Shown in pieces: positions 1 to 8,292 of a stretch of 64,000 nucleotides of DNA. The notes under the pieces were generated by a model. The model was not told where the DNA came from, made no database searches, and worked only from the letters and a program-made list of their open reading frames with translations. Within the stretch, counting starts at the first letter, position 1; each line of letters begins with the position of its first letter. The stretch is taken from positions 62,001 through 126,000 of the forward strand of contig CAVZDW010000002.1 in the NCBI GenBank assembly GCA_963774155.1, given 5' to 3'. Origin of the DNA: DASSUW01 sp963774155 (GTDB lineage: Bacteria; Actinomycetota; Thermoleophilia; Solirubrobacterales; Solirubrobacteraceae). The translations under genes were made by a program, and so were the position numbers.

Positions 1-1
1 C

Positions 2-874
2 GACACCATCTTCTGCTCGATCCCGATGTTCCACGCGTACGGACTCGGCTGCTGCATGCTGGCCGCCATCCGCAGCGGAGCCGGCCTCGTGATCGCCGAC
101 CCGGGCCTGCCGCTCGCCCTCGCGCGCGAGCACACGCTGGAGGTGCTCGAGCGCGAGCACGTGACCGTGCTGCCGGCGGTCCCGTTCGCGCTCCGCGTGC
201 TGGCGGAGAGCGGCGGCGACGCCGACCTCGGCGCGCTGCGGCTGTGCTTCTCGGCGGGCAATGCGCTCCCGCGCTCCACGTTCGACGCCTTCGACCGCGC
301 GTTCGGCATCCCGATCCGGCAGCTCTACGGCCTCACCGAGACCGGAGCGGTGACGATCAACCTCGACGAGGACCCGTGGGCGACGGCGGCGTCGGTCGGC
401 CGCCCGATGGCCGGGATCGACGTCGACGTGCTCGACGTGGCGGGCGACTCGATGGAGGCCGGCCACATCGGGGAGATCGCCCTCTCGAGCCCGGCGATGA
501 CGCGGCGCCACGGCGCGCGCCTCCTCACCGGCGACCGCGGGCGGCTCGACGAGGCGGGACGGCTGGTCATCACGGGGCGGCGCAAGCTGCTGATCGACGT
601 CAGCGGCGACAAGGTCGACCCGATCGAGGTCGAGGACGTGCTGGCCGTGCATCCGAAGGTCCGCGAGGTCGTCGTCGTGGGCGTGCCCAGCAGCATCGAG
701 GGCGAGGAGCTGATCAAGGCCGTGGTCGTCGGCGAGGCGGCGTGCGGCGAGCGCGAGCTGATCCGGTTCTGCCGCGAGCGGCTGGCGAACTACAAGGTGC
801 CGCACATGGTCGAGTTCCGCGAGGAGATCCCGCGCAGCTCGCTGGGGAAGGTGCTCCGCAAGTACCTCGTCTGA
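2..874 (+). CDS. AMP-forming acyl-CoA/acyl-ACP ligase (ANL family), 5' end outside the window
   Basis: The reading frame is open from base 2, so the N-terminus lies upstream. The visible 290 residues are the C-terminal half of an ANL adenylating enzyme. They include a YGLTETG motif (A5-like), TGDRGRLDEAGRLVITGRRK at the hinge, and a C-terminal lid ending in IPRSSLGKVLRKYLV with the catalytic lysine. It would activate a carboxylic acid as acyl-AMP and pass it to CoA or a carrier protein. It is closely similar to the ligase at 1144-2508 (both have the GCC stretch after a PMFHAYG/PLFHTYG motif), so the pair is a duplication around the carrier protein gene. The substrate cannot be told. Confidence 0.88.
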   Translation, partial: DTIFCSIPMFHAYGLGCCMLAAIRSGAGLVIADPGLPLALAREHTLEVLEREHVTVLPAVPFALRVLAESGGDADLGALRLCFSAGNALPRSTFDAFDRAFGIPIRQLYGLTETGAVTINLDEDPWATAASVGRPMAGIDVDVLDVAGDSMEAGHIGEIALSSPAMTRRHGARLLTGDRGRLDEAGRLVITGRRKLLIDVSGDKVDPIEVEDVLAVHPKVREVVVVGVPSSIEGEELIKAVVVGEAACGERELIRFCRERLANYKVPHMVEFREEIPRSSLGKVLRKYLV

Positions 875-886
875 GGAGGAAGACGA

Positions 887-1147
887 ATGAGCGTGACAGC
901 CGAGCTTGAGACCTTCATCGTCGACGAGATCGCGCTCGGGCGCGGGGTGCGGACGATCGCCGCCGACGAGGACCTCCTGGCCCGTGGGCTGATCGACTCG
1001 CTCGGGGTCTCCCAGCTCGTCGCCTTCCTGGAGGACCGGTTCGGGGTCCACGTGTCCGACGAGGATCTGACGCCGGAGAACTTCCAGAGCCTCGTCCACA
1101 TGGAGGCGTTCGTCGCCCGCAAGCGCGCGACGGCGGCCGCCCCGTGA
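887..1147 (+). CDS. Acyl carrier protein, stand-alone
   Basis: This is an 86-residue acidic helical protein with the phosphopantetheine attachment motif LIDSLG (Ser about residue 38). It is a free carrier domain of the ACP/PCP type. A good ribosome site (GAGGAAGA) lies 12 bp after the first ligase. Its stop overlaps the GTG start of the next ligase (GTGA), so the three genes form one operon. The carrier probably receives an acyl group from one or both ligases. It does not look like the housekeeping fatty-acid ACP, which normally sits with fab genes. Confidence 0.9.
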   Translation: MSVTAELETFIVDEIALGRGVRTIAADEDLLARGLIDSLGVSQLVAFLEDRFGVHVSDEDLTPENFQSLVHMEAFVARKRATAAAP

Positions 1148-2508
1148 TCGACTTCCTGTACGCCAACGCCGAAGCGCGTCCCGCCCACGACGCGCTCGTG
1201 CACGGCGACCGGCGCATCACCCACGAGCAGCTGCTCGACCGGGTCGAGCGGATGGCCGGCGCGCTCGCGGCGAGCGGGGTCCGGCCCGGCGACGCGGTGG
1301 CCCTGCTCCTGCCCAACGGCCCGGCCTTCGTGACCGCCTTCTTCGCGATCACCGGCCTCGGGGCGGTGGTCGTGCCGCTCAACCCGCAGTTCCAGCCCGC
1401 CGAGCGCGACTTCTGCATGCGCGCCTGCGGCGTGGGCCTCGCGCTCGCGGACGAGCACGAGGTGGAGCGGCTGATCCTGGCCCACCCGGCTCGACGGCTG
1501 GCGCCGCGTGGCGCCGACGACCCATTCGTCTACCAGTTCTCGTCCGGCTCCACCGGCCGTCCCAAGCGCCTGGCGCGCACGCACGACCAGCTCCTCGCCG
1601 AGGCCCACAGCTACGCCTTCCTCGGCCCCGACGACCGGATCTTCGGCGCCATCCCGCTCTTCCACACGTACGGGATGGGCTGCTGCGTGGTCGCGGCCGC
1701 TCGCTCCGGGGCGACGCTCGTCCTCCTCGACGAGCCGCATCCGTTCGTGCTGCGCCGCCAGCGTGCGCTCGAGCTGCTCGAGGCGGAGGACATCACCGTC
1801 TTCCCGGGCGTCCCCTTCTCCTTCACCCATCTCGCCGAGACCCCCATGGACGCCGACCTCTCGCGGCTGCGCCTGTGCTTCTCGGCCGGCACGGCGCTGC
1901 CCGCGAGCACGTTCGATGCGTTCCTCGGGCGCTTCGGCGTCCCCGTGCGGCAGCTCTACGGCTGCACCGAGGCCGGGACCCTCACCGCGAACCTCGACGA
2001 CGACCCGATCGCGAGCCGCGCCTCGGCGGGCCGCCCCGTCGGCGAGGTGGGCGTCCGGATCGAGGACGGGGAGATCGCGGTCCGCAGCCCGGCCATGACC
2101 CGCGGCTACTCCGACGCCGACGTGCTCAACCGCCAGGTGTTCCGTGACGGCTGGTTCCTCACCGGCGACGTCGGCAGCGTCGACGACTCCGGCCGCCTGT
2201 TCGTGACGGGCCGCAAGAAGCGGTTGATCGAGGTGGCCGGCCACAAGGTCGACCCGGTCGAGGTCGAGGACGTCGTTCTCGCCCATCCGCGGGTCCGCGA
2301 GGTCGTGGTGGTCGGGGTGCGCGCCCGCACCGGCGGCGAGGAGACCGTCAAGGCCGTCGTCGTCGCCGGCGAAGGCTGCGGGGAGCGCGACGTGATCGAG
2401 TTCTGCCGCGAGCGGCTCGCCAGCTTCAAGGTGCCGCAGGTGGTCGAGCTCCGCGACGAGATCCCGCGCAGCCCGCTCGGCAAGGTCCTCCGCAAGTACC
2501 TGGTGTGA
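1144..2508 (+). CDS. AMP-forming acyl-CoA/acyl-ACP ligase (ANL family)
   Basis: This is a complete 454-residue ANL ligase. The P-loop-like A3 motif is FSSGSTGRPKRLART (about residues 131-145), the A5 motif is YGCTEAG, the hinge is TGDVGSVDDSGRLFVTGRKK, and IPRSPLGKVLRKYL carries the A10 lysine. At 454 residues it is shorter than the usual 500-550, with a compact N-terminal domain. It starts with GTG and overlaps the ACP stop by 4 bp. Its end meets the GNAT gene tail to tail (TGA then TCA). It probably loads the neighbouring carrier protein; the acid substrate is unknown. Confidence 0.9.
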   Translation: MIDFLYANAEARPAHDALVHGDRRITHEQLLDRVERMAGALAASGVRPGDAVALLLPNGPAFVTAFFAITGLGAVVVPLNPQFQPAERDFCMRACGVGLALADEHEVERLILAHPARRLAPRGADDPFVYQFSSGSTGRPKRLARTHDQLLAEAHSYAFLGPDDRIFGAIPLFHTYGMGCCVVAAARSGATLVLLDEPHPFVLRRQRALELLEAEDITVFPGVPFSFTHLAETPMDADLSRLRLCFSAGTALPASTFDAFLGRFGVPVRQLYGCTEAGTLTANLDDDPIASRASAGRPVGEVGVRIEDGEIAVRSPAMTRGYSDADVLNRQVFRDGWFLTGDVGSVDDSGRLFVTGRKKRLIEVAGHKVDPVEVEDVVLAHPRVREVVVVGVRARTGGEETVKAVVVAGEGCGERDVIEFCRERLASFKVPQVVELRDEIPRSPLGKVLRKYLV

Positions 2509-3093
2509 TCAGCGCATCCGCCCGAGCCTGAGATGCACCTCGCCGACCGACTCATAGCCCCGCATCGCGTAGAGCCAGCGCGCCGGCCGGTTGTCGCTGC
2601 GCACGTACCCCCACACCCGGTCGTATCCGCGCTCTCGCAGGCGCGTCTCGATCCCGTGCAGGAACTCGACGGCATGGCCGTCGCCCCGGTGCTCCGGCGC
2701 GACGTAGAAGTCGAAGCCGTAGACGTCGCGGTCGTCGAGGCGGATGCCGAGCGGCTCGAGGTGGGGATGGTCGTGGTCGGCCCACCAGTAGAAGCCCGCG
2801 ACGTCGCCGTCGAGACGCCCCACGAAGCCGGCGTAGCCGCGCGCGCGGTCCGCGGCGAAGCGGGCGGTCGCCCGGCTGTCGCAGCGACGCCGGTTGAACG
2901 CCGCGAGGTCGCGCAGGTCGTCCGGCTCGATGTCCGTCACTTCCAGGTGCCCGGCGAACGTGATCGGCGCGATGTCGTCGAGCCGCTTGCGCAGCACGAT
3001 CAGCTCGTGGCGCCTGAGGCCGTCACGCGCCTTGCCCATCGCCCGCGCGGCGCCGAGGCAGCGGATGTCTGAGACGATCGCCCTGAGCGCCAT
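2509..3093 (-). CDS. GNAT-family N-acetyltransferase
   Basis: This 194-residue protein has the GNAT acetyl-CoA-binding region: FDFYVAPEHRGDGHAVEFLH (R/Q-x-x-G-x-G/A type loop) followed by a C-terminal NRPARWLYAMRGYE helix-strand. The acceptor is unknown. The ATG at 3093 overlaps, as CATG, the ATG of the divergent aminotransferase. An internal ATG at 3039 (MGKARDGLRR) would free 52 bp for promoters and is a reasonable alternative start. It converges exactly on the acyl ligase with no gap. Confidence 0.8.
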   Translation of the reverse strand: MALRAIVSDIRCLGAARAMGKARDGLRRHELIVLRKRLDDIAPITFAGHLEVTDIEPDDLRDLAAFNRRRCDSRATARFAADRARGYAGFVGRLDGDVAGFYWWADHDHPHLEPLGIRLDDRDVYGFDFYVAPEHRGDGHAVEFLHGIETRLRERGYDRVWGYVRSDNRPARWLYAMRGYESVGEVHLRLGRMR

Positions 3094-3781
3094 GAGCGTC
3101 CACCGTAGCCGTCCGGATCCGGCGCGCGGCGTCTTCGAGACGCTGCTCGTGCGCGAGGGCCGCCCGCTCGAGCTCGAGGCGCACCTCGCGCGCCTGGGGT
3201 CGAGCGTGGAGACGCTGTACGCGCAGCCGCTCCCGGCGGTGCGCGACGCTGTGCTCGATCACGCGCGCGGCGTGCCGCTCGGCCGCCTGCGCCTCACCGC
3301 GTCACCGCGCGACGGCGACCTGGCGACGGCGATCGTGGTCGCCCCGGTGGTCCCGGCGTTCGTCTTCCCGGTCGCCGGCGTGGAGCTCAGCCCGCTCGTG
3401 GTCGAGGGCGGCATCGGGCCGCACAAGTGGGTCGACCGGCGGCTGCTGACCCAGGCCGAGGACGGACGCGCCCTGCCGCTCGTCGTGGACGAGGACGGCA
3501 GCGTGCTGGAGGCCTCGCGCGCCAACGTCTTCGTGGTCGAGGACGGGAGCGTCGTGACACCGCCCGCGGACGGCCGGCTCCTGGCGGGGGTGACGCGCGC
3601 ACGCGTGGTCGGGCTCGCCGGCGTGCGCGAGGAGCCGATCGACCTCGCGCGTCTGGACGCCGCCGACGAGGTGTTCCTCACCGGCTCGGTTCGCGGCGTG
3701 GAGCCGGTCGCCGGTCGCGACGGGCCGGTCACCCGCCTGGTCGCCGGGCAGCTGCGCCGCCATTGGGAGGAGAACCCGTGA
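3092..3781 (+). CDS. Class IV PLP aminotransferase, aminodeoxychorismate lyase-like
   Basis: This is a 229-residue fold-type IV PLP enzyme. It has the N-terminal GVFETLLVREG signature, the Schiff-base lysine in GPHKWVDRRLL, and SRANVFVVEDG plus GVTRARV further on. These match 4-amino-4-deoxychorismate lyase (PabC) and D-/branched-chain aminotransferases. The family is usually about 270 residues, so this one is short. Starting at ATG 3092 puts the ETLLV strand at the usual place. The GTGA overlap with DAHP synthase, the first enzyme of the chorismate pathway, favours a chorismate role such as p-aminobenzoate formation. The specific reaction is inferred. Confidence 0.75.
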   Translation: MSVHRSRPDPARGVFETLLVREGRPLELEAHLARLGSSVETLYAQPLPAVRDAVLDHARGVPLGRLRLTASPRDGDLATAIVVAPVVPAFVFPVAGVELSPLVVEGGIGPHKWVDRRLLTQAEDGRALPLVVDEDGSVLEASRANVFVVEDGSVVTPPADGRLLAGVTRARVVGLAGVREEPIDLARLDAADEVFLTGSVRGVEPVAGRDGPVTRLVAGQLRRHWEENP

Positions 3782-4827
3782 TCGAGACACTCGCCGCGCA
3801 GGAGCTGCAGTTCGTCGTCGTGCTGGGCCCGACGGCCACCGACGACGAGGTCGAGAAGGTGCTGGCGCGTCTCGCCGAGGCCGGCGCCCACGGCCGCGTG
3901 TCACCCGGCCGGGAGGCGACGGTCATCGGCGCGATCGGCGATCACGGGCTCCTCGAGGCGGTCACGCTCGACGGCGTCGCCGGCATCGAGCGCATCCTGC
4001 CGGTGTCCAAGCCCTACAAGCTCGTGTCGCTCGAGACCTCGCCGGAGCCGAGCGTCATCCAGGTCCTGGGCCGGCGGCTGGGCGGCGACCACTTCGGCCT
4101 CATCGCCGGACCGTGCACGGTCGAGTCGCGCGAGCAGACGCTGGCCAGCGCCCGCGCGGTGCACGCGGGCGGCGCGAGCATGCTGCGTGGCGGCGCGTTC
4201 AAGCCCCGCACGTCGCCCTACAGCTACCGGGGCCTCGGCGCCGTCGCACTGGACATCCTGGCCGAGGCCCGCGAGGAGACCGGGCTGCCCGTCGTCACCG
4301 AGCTGATGGATCCGCGCCACATCGACGTCGTCGCGGCGGCGGCCGACGTCATCCAGATCGGCGCGCGCAACATGCAGAACTTCCTCCTGCTGTCGGAGGT
4401 CGGTCAGGTGGACCGGCCGGTGCTTCTCAAGCGCGGCCCTTCCGCATCCATCGAGGAGCTCCTCATGGCGGCCGAGTACATCGTCAAGGAGGGCAACCCG
4501 CGCGTCATCCTGTGTGAGCGCGGAATCAAGACGTTCGAGACCGCGACGCGGTTCACGCTCGACATCGCGGCCGTGCCGGTGCTCAAGGAGCGCACGCACC
4601 TACCGGTGATCGTCGACCCGTCGCACGCCGCGGGGCGGCGCGAGCTCGTGCCCGCGCTGGCCCGGGCGGCGGTCGCGGCGGGAGCCGACGGGATCATCGT
4701 CGAGGTCCACCCTCGGCCCGAGGAGGCGCTATGCGACGCCCCGCAGCTCATCCGCACGAGCGAATTCGCCGAGTTCTCCGCCCAGGTCCGCGAGCTCGCC
4801 GCGCTCATGGGCAAAGCCGTGGGCTGA
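3778..4827 (+). CDS. aroF: 3-deoxy-7-phosphoheptulonate synthase (DAHP synthase, type I-beta)
   Basis: This 349-residue enzyme condenses phosphoenolpyruvate with erythrose 4-phosphate, the first step to chorismate. Residues 1-85 form a ferredoxin-like regulatory domain, as in the Thermotoga-type enzyme. The TIM barrel follows, with IAGPCTVES, LRGGAFKPRTSPYSY, IQIGARNMQNF, LLKRG, CERGIKTFE and PVIVDPSHAAGRRE. The Cys of GPCTVE and the His of DPSHA are metal ligands in this family. The start is GTG 3778, with GGGAGGAG just upstream inside the aminotransferase gene and a 4-bp overlap. Confidence 0.95.
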   Translation: MIETLAAQELQFVVVLGPTATDDEVEKVLARLAEAGAHGRVSPGREATVIGAIGDHGLLEAVTLDGVAGIERILPVSKPYKLVSLETSPEPSVIQVLGRRLGGDHFGLIAGPCTVESREQTLASARAVHAGGASMLRGGAFKPRTSPYSYRGLGAVALDILAEAREETGLPVVTELMDPRHIDVVAAAADVIQIGARNMQNFLLLSEVGQVDRPVLLKRGPSASIEELLMAAEYIVKEGNPRVILCERGIKTFETATRFTLDIAAVPVLKERTHLPVIVDPSHAAGRRELVPALARAAVAAGADGIIVEVHPRPEEALCDAPQLIRTSEFAEFSAQVRELAALMGKAVG

Positions 4828-4907
4828 CCCGCGCGATCGCCCACGGACGTCACCTGGCGCCGCTGGGTCCGACGCCGCTTGCCCGCGCGCGCCTCGCGTG
4901 GGCCGCG

Positions 4908-5582
4908 GTGTGGCTGCCCGCGCGCCGCCGCCTGGGCCCCGGGCGCCCGGTCGCGCTCCAGCTCGGCGCCGGGCGCATGATCGTGCGGGACGCCATCGAC
5001 CTCGCCACCGTCGGAGAGGTGCTGCGCGACGAGCTCTACGCCGTGCCCGGGCTCGGGGACGTCCACGAGATCGTCGACCTCGGCAGTCACATCGGATCCT
5101 CGATCGCCTATTTCCACCAGCGGTATCCGGGCGCGCGCATTCGCGGCCTGGAGCCGGATCCGGGGAGCTTCGCGGCGCTGCAGGCGAACGTGGGGGGCCT
5201 GGCGGGCGTCACGCTCGACCGGCGCGCGGCCAGCGGCAGCACCGGCACCTCGACGCTCTACTGCTCGTCCAACTCGCTGGCGTCGTCGCTCGTCTCCGAG
5301 CGCGGCCGCCCGGTGACCGTCGACACGGTGAGCCTCGACGCGCTCATGGACGAGCTCGGCCTCGAGCGGATCGACCTGCTCAAGCTCGACGTCGAGGGCG
5401 TCGAGTTCGATGTGCTCGCCCGCTGCACGCGACTGTCCGACATCCGCGCCATCGCCGGCGAGCTGCACCCGCGGCTCGTCTCGCACACGCCGGAGGAGTT
5501 CTTCGCCCTGCTCGACGGCTTCGATATCACGGTCGATCGCTTCAACGACGCCTCCTGGCAGTTCCAAGCGGTCCGCGCCTGA
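4908..5582 (+). CDS. FkbM-family SAM-dependent methyltransferase
   Basis: The SAM-binding motif is IVDLGSHIGSSIAYF, followed by acidic GLEPDPGSFAALQANV. The FkbM post-motif IDLLKLDVEGVEFDVL, about residues 155-170 from the chosen start, is also clear. FkbM enzymes O-methylate sugars and polyketides. The start is uncertain: GTG 4908 gives 224 residues and clears aroF, ATG 4977 gives about 200, and an in-frame ATG at 4731 lies inside aroF. The 3' end overlaps the convergent envelope-glycan gene by 41 bp. Confidence 0.82.
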   Translation: MWLPARRRLGPGRPVALQLGAGRMIVRDAIDLATVGEVLRDELYAVPGLGDVHEIVDLGSHIGSSIAYFHQRYPGARIRGLEPDPGSFAALQANVGGLAGVTLDRRAASGSTGTSTLYCSSNSLASSLVSERGRPVTVDTVSLDALMDELGLERIDLLKLDVEGVEFDVLARCTRLSDIRAIAGELHPRLVSHTPEEFFALLDGFDITVDRFNDASWQFQAVRA

Positions 5583-7136
5583 ACAGGCGGAGGCCGTCGG
5601 TGACCTCCCAGCCGTCGTCGAAGGTGTATGTGTGCGCGGCGAGGTTCGGCCCGCCGGTCCACTCCGGGCCCAGGGACCCGCGGCTCCGCTCGCGGTACTC
5701 GTCCCCGGTCAGGGCCTCGACCTCGTTGAGCATCACGCGCTCGCCGTAGCGGCCCGCGCAGCTCTGACAGGGCCGGATGAGCCGCCCTTCGTGCAGGAAC
5801 GGCCGGCCCGCCGGCCTCGCGTGCCGGGCGTCGGAGACGACCGGGTTGCCCGGGTGCGGCGTCCAGCCGGCCTCGAGCCGATCGCTGGAGTAGAGGAACG
5901 TCTCGTCGTAGAGCCGGCCGCCCGGCACGGCGATCGTCACCCACATCCAGTACCGGCCGCCGTGCCGGATCACGCTGGCGTCGACGGCGTTGACGCCCTC
6001 GATCAGCGTCGCCACGTGCTCCCAGCCGGTCGGGAAGTCGACGGCGGCGAACAGGTCGACCCGCCGCGCGTCGCCGGTCTCCGGGATCAGGAAGATGTCC
6101 TCGCCGTCGCGGAAGACGTAGGGGTACGACGTGTGATGGGGCATCGGCAGGATCGGCTCGATGCCGGTCAGGGCGCCGTCGTCGAGGTGGCCGACGGCCA
6201 GCGAGCCGACGCCGCTGGCGTGGTCCAGGACCTCGAAGAACACGAAGGTCCGGTGGCCGTGCGCGAGCACGAACGGGTCGGCGTACGAGCGGTCCGGCGG
6301 CGGGATCACCGTGTGCCACGCGGCGGCATCGTCGCCCGGGAGCCGGTCGGCCGGACGGCGGCGGGTGCCGAGAAACCACTGGTGCTGCTGCGTCGCGTTG
6401 CGCAGCTTGCGGCGGGCGACCCGCCCCACCACCCGGCCGGCGTGCCGGAGCACGACGGTGGCGTCCGGGGAGGCGCGGGCGGCCTGCGGCGAAGGCGGGG
6501 CGGGGGCGGGCCGCGCTCGCCGGGCGGCTCCCAGGTCCCGCTCGCGAGGCCGTCGAGGCGCCGGATCGCGAACCGCGCGCTCTTCCAGAGGATCGGCACG
6601 CGGTTGCGGTTCAGCGACACCACGTCGGTGGTCCCCGTCGAGCGATAGATGACCGCGGTGCCGCGCGGGTCGTGCAGCTCGAGCGCGGTCTCGGTCACGG
6701 GGGCGGCGTCGAACACCGGCTCGAAGAGCGGCGGATCGCCGTACCGGTACGCCCACACCCCATGCCGGGCCGTGCCGAGCAGCGACGCCTCCGGACGCTC
6801 CGAGCCGAGGGCCAGCAGCACGTCGAGCCCGTGGCGGCGGATCTCCCCCGGATCCCGCGCCCGCGGGACGCCCGCCAGCAGGCCCGAGACGTCGACCAGC
6901 GCGAGGGCATTCGGGCGCGCCGGGAACACCTGCCGGTCGAGCATTTCGTAGAGCGAGAAGAGGCTCGGTCGCCGACGGTTTCCGGCGTCGTCTCGGATGA
7001 CGGCGAGCGCCAGCTTCAGCCCCACGTTGGCGACGATCTCGCCCAAGATCCACGCCGCCCACGCGGGCACCAGCACCGTGTCCAGCAGCACACCCACCCG
7101 GACAGCCGTCACGAACCGACCGTATCTCACGAGCAC
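5542..7136 (-). pseudogene. Frameshifted gene related to the N-terminal domain of glucosamine inositolphosphorylceramide transferase (GINT1-like)
   Basis: The two halves of one protein lie in different frames. The first half (from ATG 7136, MLVRYGRFVTAVRVGVLLDT) keeps family-like sequence to about 6520, ending near SGTWEPPGER. The second half runs from about 6490 (SPDATVVLRHAGRVVGRVAR) to the stop at 5542 and holds HTSYPYVFRDGEDIFLIPET, SYADPFVLAHG and HTYTFDDGWEVTDG. These strands match the five-bladed-propeller-like domain near bacterial formyl- and glycosyltransferases. One lost base in the G-rich run at about 6495-6517 explains the break, so a sequencing error is possible. The family name is tentative. 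Confidence 0.6.
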
Positions 7137-7157
7137 CGCGCACGGGGCTCAATCCGC

Positions 7158-7272
7158 GTAAGGGGGTCTGACCCCCCTCGGTCGCCGGCGAGTAAGGGGG
7201 TCTGACCCCCCTGGTGGCGAGTAAGGGGGTCTGACCCCCCTGGTGCGGCGAGTAAGGGGGTCTGACCCCCCT
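7158..7272. repeat. Four tandem copies of a GGGGGTC-T-GACCCCC palindrome
   Basis: Four copies of GTAAGGGGGTCTGACCCCCCT start at 7158, 7192, 7221 and 7252, spaced 29-34 bp. Spacers are 8-13 bp and loosely alike (ending GGCGA). Each copy is a near-perfect hairpin. The array fills the gap between the 3' end of murB and the start of the frameshifted gene at 7136, so it could act as a terminator or block to read-through. Related copies lie at 37089-37178. The short spacers rule out a CRISPR array. Confidence 0.9.
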
Positions 7273-7296
7273 TGGTGGGCGGGGAGTGAGGCTCGC

Positions 7297-8292
7297 TCAC
7301 CAGGCGTGGCCGACGAGGACGGGCTCCGGGTGGAGCGCGACGCCGAATCGCGCCTCCACGCCGGAGGCGATCTCGCGGGCGAGGGCGAGCAGCTCGGCGG
7401 TGGTGGCGCCGCCGCGGTTGACGAGCGCGAGCGTGTGCTTGGTGGAGATGCCGACCCGGCCGGACCCGTAGCCCTTGTGGAAGCCGGCCTGCTCGATGAG
7501 CCATGCCGCCGAGGTCTTGATGCAGCCGTCGGGCTCGGGCCAGGCCGGAGGCTGGAGCCCGGCCCTCGCCACCAGCGCCTCGAACTCCGGAGGCTCGAGG
7601 ATCGGGTTGGTGAAGAACGAGCCGGCGCTGACCGAGTCGGGGTCGGCGGGGTCGATGACCATGCCCTTGCGGCGGCGCAGGCCGAGGACGGCCTCGCGGA
7701 CCTCGGCGAGCGGCGCGCTGCCGCCGACCGGGACCCCCAGCACCCGCGCGAGCTCGGCGTAGCGGAGCGGCCCCGACACCGCCGACTCGCGCAGGCGGAA
7801 CGTGACCGCCAGCACGACGCGGCGATCGCGGTACTTGAAGACGCTGCCGCGGTAGACGAAGCCGCACTCGGCGGCGGGCATGTCCGAGACCGCGCCGGTC
7901 GACCGGTCGAACACCCGCACCGACTCGACCGTCTCGCTGACCTCCTGCCCGTACGCGCCGACGTTCTGGATCGGCGTCGCGCCGACCGAGCCGGGGATGC
8001 CGGAGAGGCACTCGAAGCCCTGCAGGCCCTCGGCCACGCACGAGGCCACCAAGGCGTCCCAGTCCTCGCCCGCCGCGACGACGAGACGGTCCCCCGATCG
8101 CGCGACCCCGCGCGTGGCGATCCGGAGCACGGTGCCCGGCACGCCGGAGTCGGCGACGACGACGTTCGAGCCCCCGGCGAGGATCAGCGAGGCGGAAGGC
8201 GCCGCCGCCACGACCTCGTCGTCGCTACGAGCCTCGACGAACGAGCCCGCCGGCCCGCCGAGCCGCAGCGTGGTCAGCTCGGCGAGTTCCAC
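7297..8292 (-). CDS. murB: UDP-N-acetylenolpyruvoylglucosamine reductase MurB
   Basis: This 331-residue flavoenzyme reduces UDP-GlcNAc-enolpyruvate to UDP-MurNAc with NADPH in the cytoplasm. The FAD-binding domain is at the N-terminus (TTLRLGG, LILAGGSNVVVAD, GFECLSGIPGSVGATPIQNVGAYG). The C-terminal catalytic domain has SAGSFFTNP (proton-donor Ser) and LHPEPVLVG (Glu). Start GTG 8292 lies 19 bp inside the end of the HMG-CoA lyase gene, an odd pairing for a cell-wall gene. It is probably the last gene of the SDR-lyase-murB operon; a palindrome array follows it. Confidence 0.95.
   Translation of the reverse strand: MELAELTTLRLGGPAGSFVEARSDDEVVAAAPSASLILAGGSNVVVADSGVPGTVLRIATRGVARSGDRLVVAAGEDWDALVASCVAEGLQGFECLSGIPGSVGATPIQNVGAYGQEVSETVESVRVFDRSTGAVSDMPAAECGFVYRGSVFKYRDRRVVLAVTFRLRESAVSGPLRYAELARVLGVPVGGSAPLAEVREAVLGLRRRKGMVIDPADPDSVSAGSFFTNPILEPPEFEALVARAGLQPPAWPEPDGCIKTSAAWLIEQAGFHKGYGSGRVGISTKHTLALVNRGGATTAELLALAREIASGVEARFGVALHPEPVLVGHAW

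Noticed and set aside
790..2286. 498-codon minus-strand frame under the acyl ligase genes
   Set aside because: The composition is that of an antisense shadow and it opposes three well-supported genes.
7158..7272. CRISPR-like look of four regularly spaced repeats
   Set aside because: Spacers are only 8-13 bp and similar to each other, and there are no cas genes.
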